The notes under the pieces were generated by a model that did no database searches, was not told the origin of the DNA, and saw nothing but the letters and a program-made list of their open reading frames with translations. A program made the translations under genes and the position numbers. Of a stretch of DNA of 11,911 nucleotides, positions 11,629 to 11,911 are shown in pieces; the stretch's first letter is position 1; every line of letters begins with the position of its first letter. The stretch covers positions 1 through 11,911 of the forward strand of contig SKWY01000269.1 of NCBI GenBank assembly GCA_007128675.1. The letters are read 5' to 3'. The DNA comes from Deltaproteobacteria bacterium. GTDB taxonomy: Bacteria; Myxococcota; Myxococcia; SLRQ01.

Positions 11629-11911
11629 ATGCAGTTACCTTTTCGACGCATTGCAGTGGTGAATAGGGGAGAACCTGCCCGGCGCTTCACTCACGCGGTC
11701 CGCGAAATCAATGATTCATCAGGGGCCGGACTCGAGGTAGTTGCTCTTTTCACCGAGCCTGATGCCAATGCGGCATTCGTGCGCGAGGCAGACCACTCTT
11801 ATTGCTTGGGACCTGCCACAGCCTTCGATGAGAGGACCGGTAAGGGACGATCGACCTACTTGAATTATGGGCGTTTGACCGATGCGCTGAGGGCTACTGC
11901 GGCTGACGCGG
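11629..11911 (+). CDS. Acyl-CoA carboxylase, biotin carboxylase N-terminal domain (3' end outside window)
   Basis: Open frame running off the right edge, 94 residues visible. It opens with RRIAVVNRGEPARRF, the biotin carboxylase N-terminal motif (usually ANRGEIARR), then LEVVALFTEPDANAAFVREAD, CLGPATAF and YLNYGRLTDALRATAADA, each matching the next blocks of that domain. The VVNRGE form and the ERTGKGRSTYL insert recall the large single-chain carboxylases that fuse biotin carboxylase, biotin carrier and carboxyltransferase. Such an enzyme would make malonyl-CoA or a related extender unit, fitting the carrier-protein genes upstream. ATG 11629 follows GGAAGG closely (short spacing). An ATG at 11618, with better-spaced GAGGGGGG, is in another frame and gives only a 14-residue peptide overlapping the start. 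TTG 11599 is an in-frame alternative. Domains beyond the first cannot be seen. Confidence 0.82.
   Translation, partial: MQLPFRRIAVVNRGEPARRFTHAVREINDSSGAGLEVVALFTEPDANAAFVREADHSYCLGPATAFDERTGKGRSTYLNYGRLTDALRATAADA

Overview
The window reads as chromosomal DNA from a GC-rich Gram-negative bacterium. The genes suggest a deltaproteobacterial or Myxococcota-like lineage: an undecaprenyl-diphosphatase, a myxobacterial-looking STAS/zinc-ribbon and ATPase signalling set, and the start of a large acyl-CoA carboxylase. That placement is an inference from gene content and memory of the families; no rRNA or tRNA was seen to test it.

The left half (about 1-5136) is mostly housekeeping. It holds the 3' end of a metallo-beta-lactamase-fold hydrolase (+), then a leftward pair encoding a ROK-family sugar kinase and a phosphomannomutase/phosphoglucomutase. 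Next come uppP (+), and metK (-) preceded by a 361-base non-coding leader rich in inverted repeats. This half is visibly richer in GC than the part after about 5600.

The middle (5137-9044) looks like an unusual signalling module. A small STAS-like protein with a zinc ribbon (-) faces a rightward run of three genes: a membrane-anchored chemoreceptor-like coiled coil without HAMP or sensor domain, a second STAS-like/zinc-ribbon paralogue, and a protein joining a degenerate receiver-like domain to a GHKL (anti-sigma kinase type) ATPase. There is no cheA, cheW, cheR or cheB in the window. Three long homopolymer tracts (G8, G9, C8A7) lie within about 660 bases of this run.

The right part (9060-11413) continues on the same strand with short gaps. 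It encodes a Sfp/EntD-type phosphopantetheinyl transferase, a type II thioesterase and a metallophosphoesterase closely resembling mycobacterial PptH. Together they could load, clear and strip the phosphopantetheine arm of carrier proteins. A three-way-junction RNA can be drawn between the thioesterase and pptH. The window ends inside the biotin carboxylase domain of an acyl-CoA carboxylase, which would supply malonyl-type building blocks. The layout suggests a signalling module placed upstream of, and perhaps co-transcribed with, genes that manage carrier proteins for lipid, polyketide or non-ribosomal peptide synthesis.
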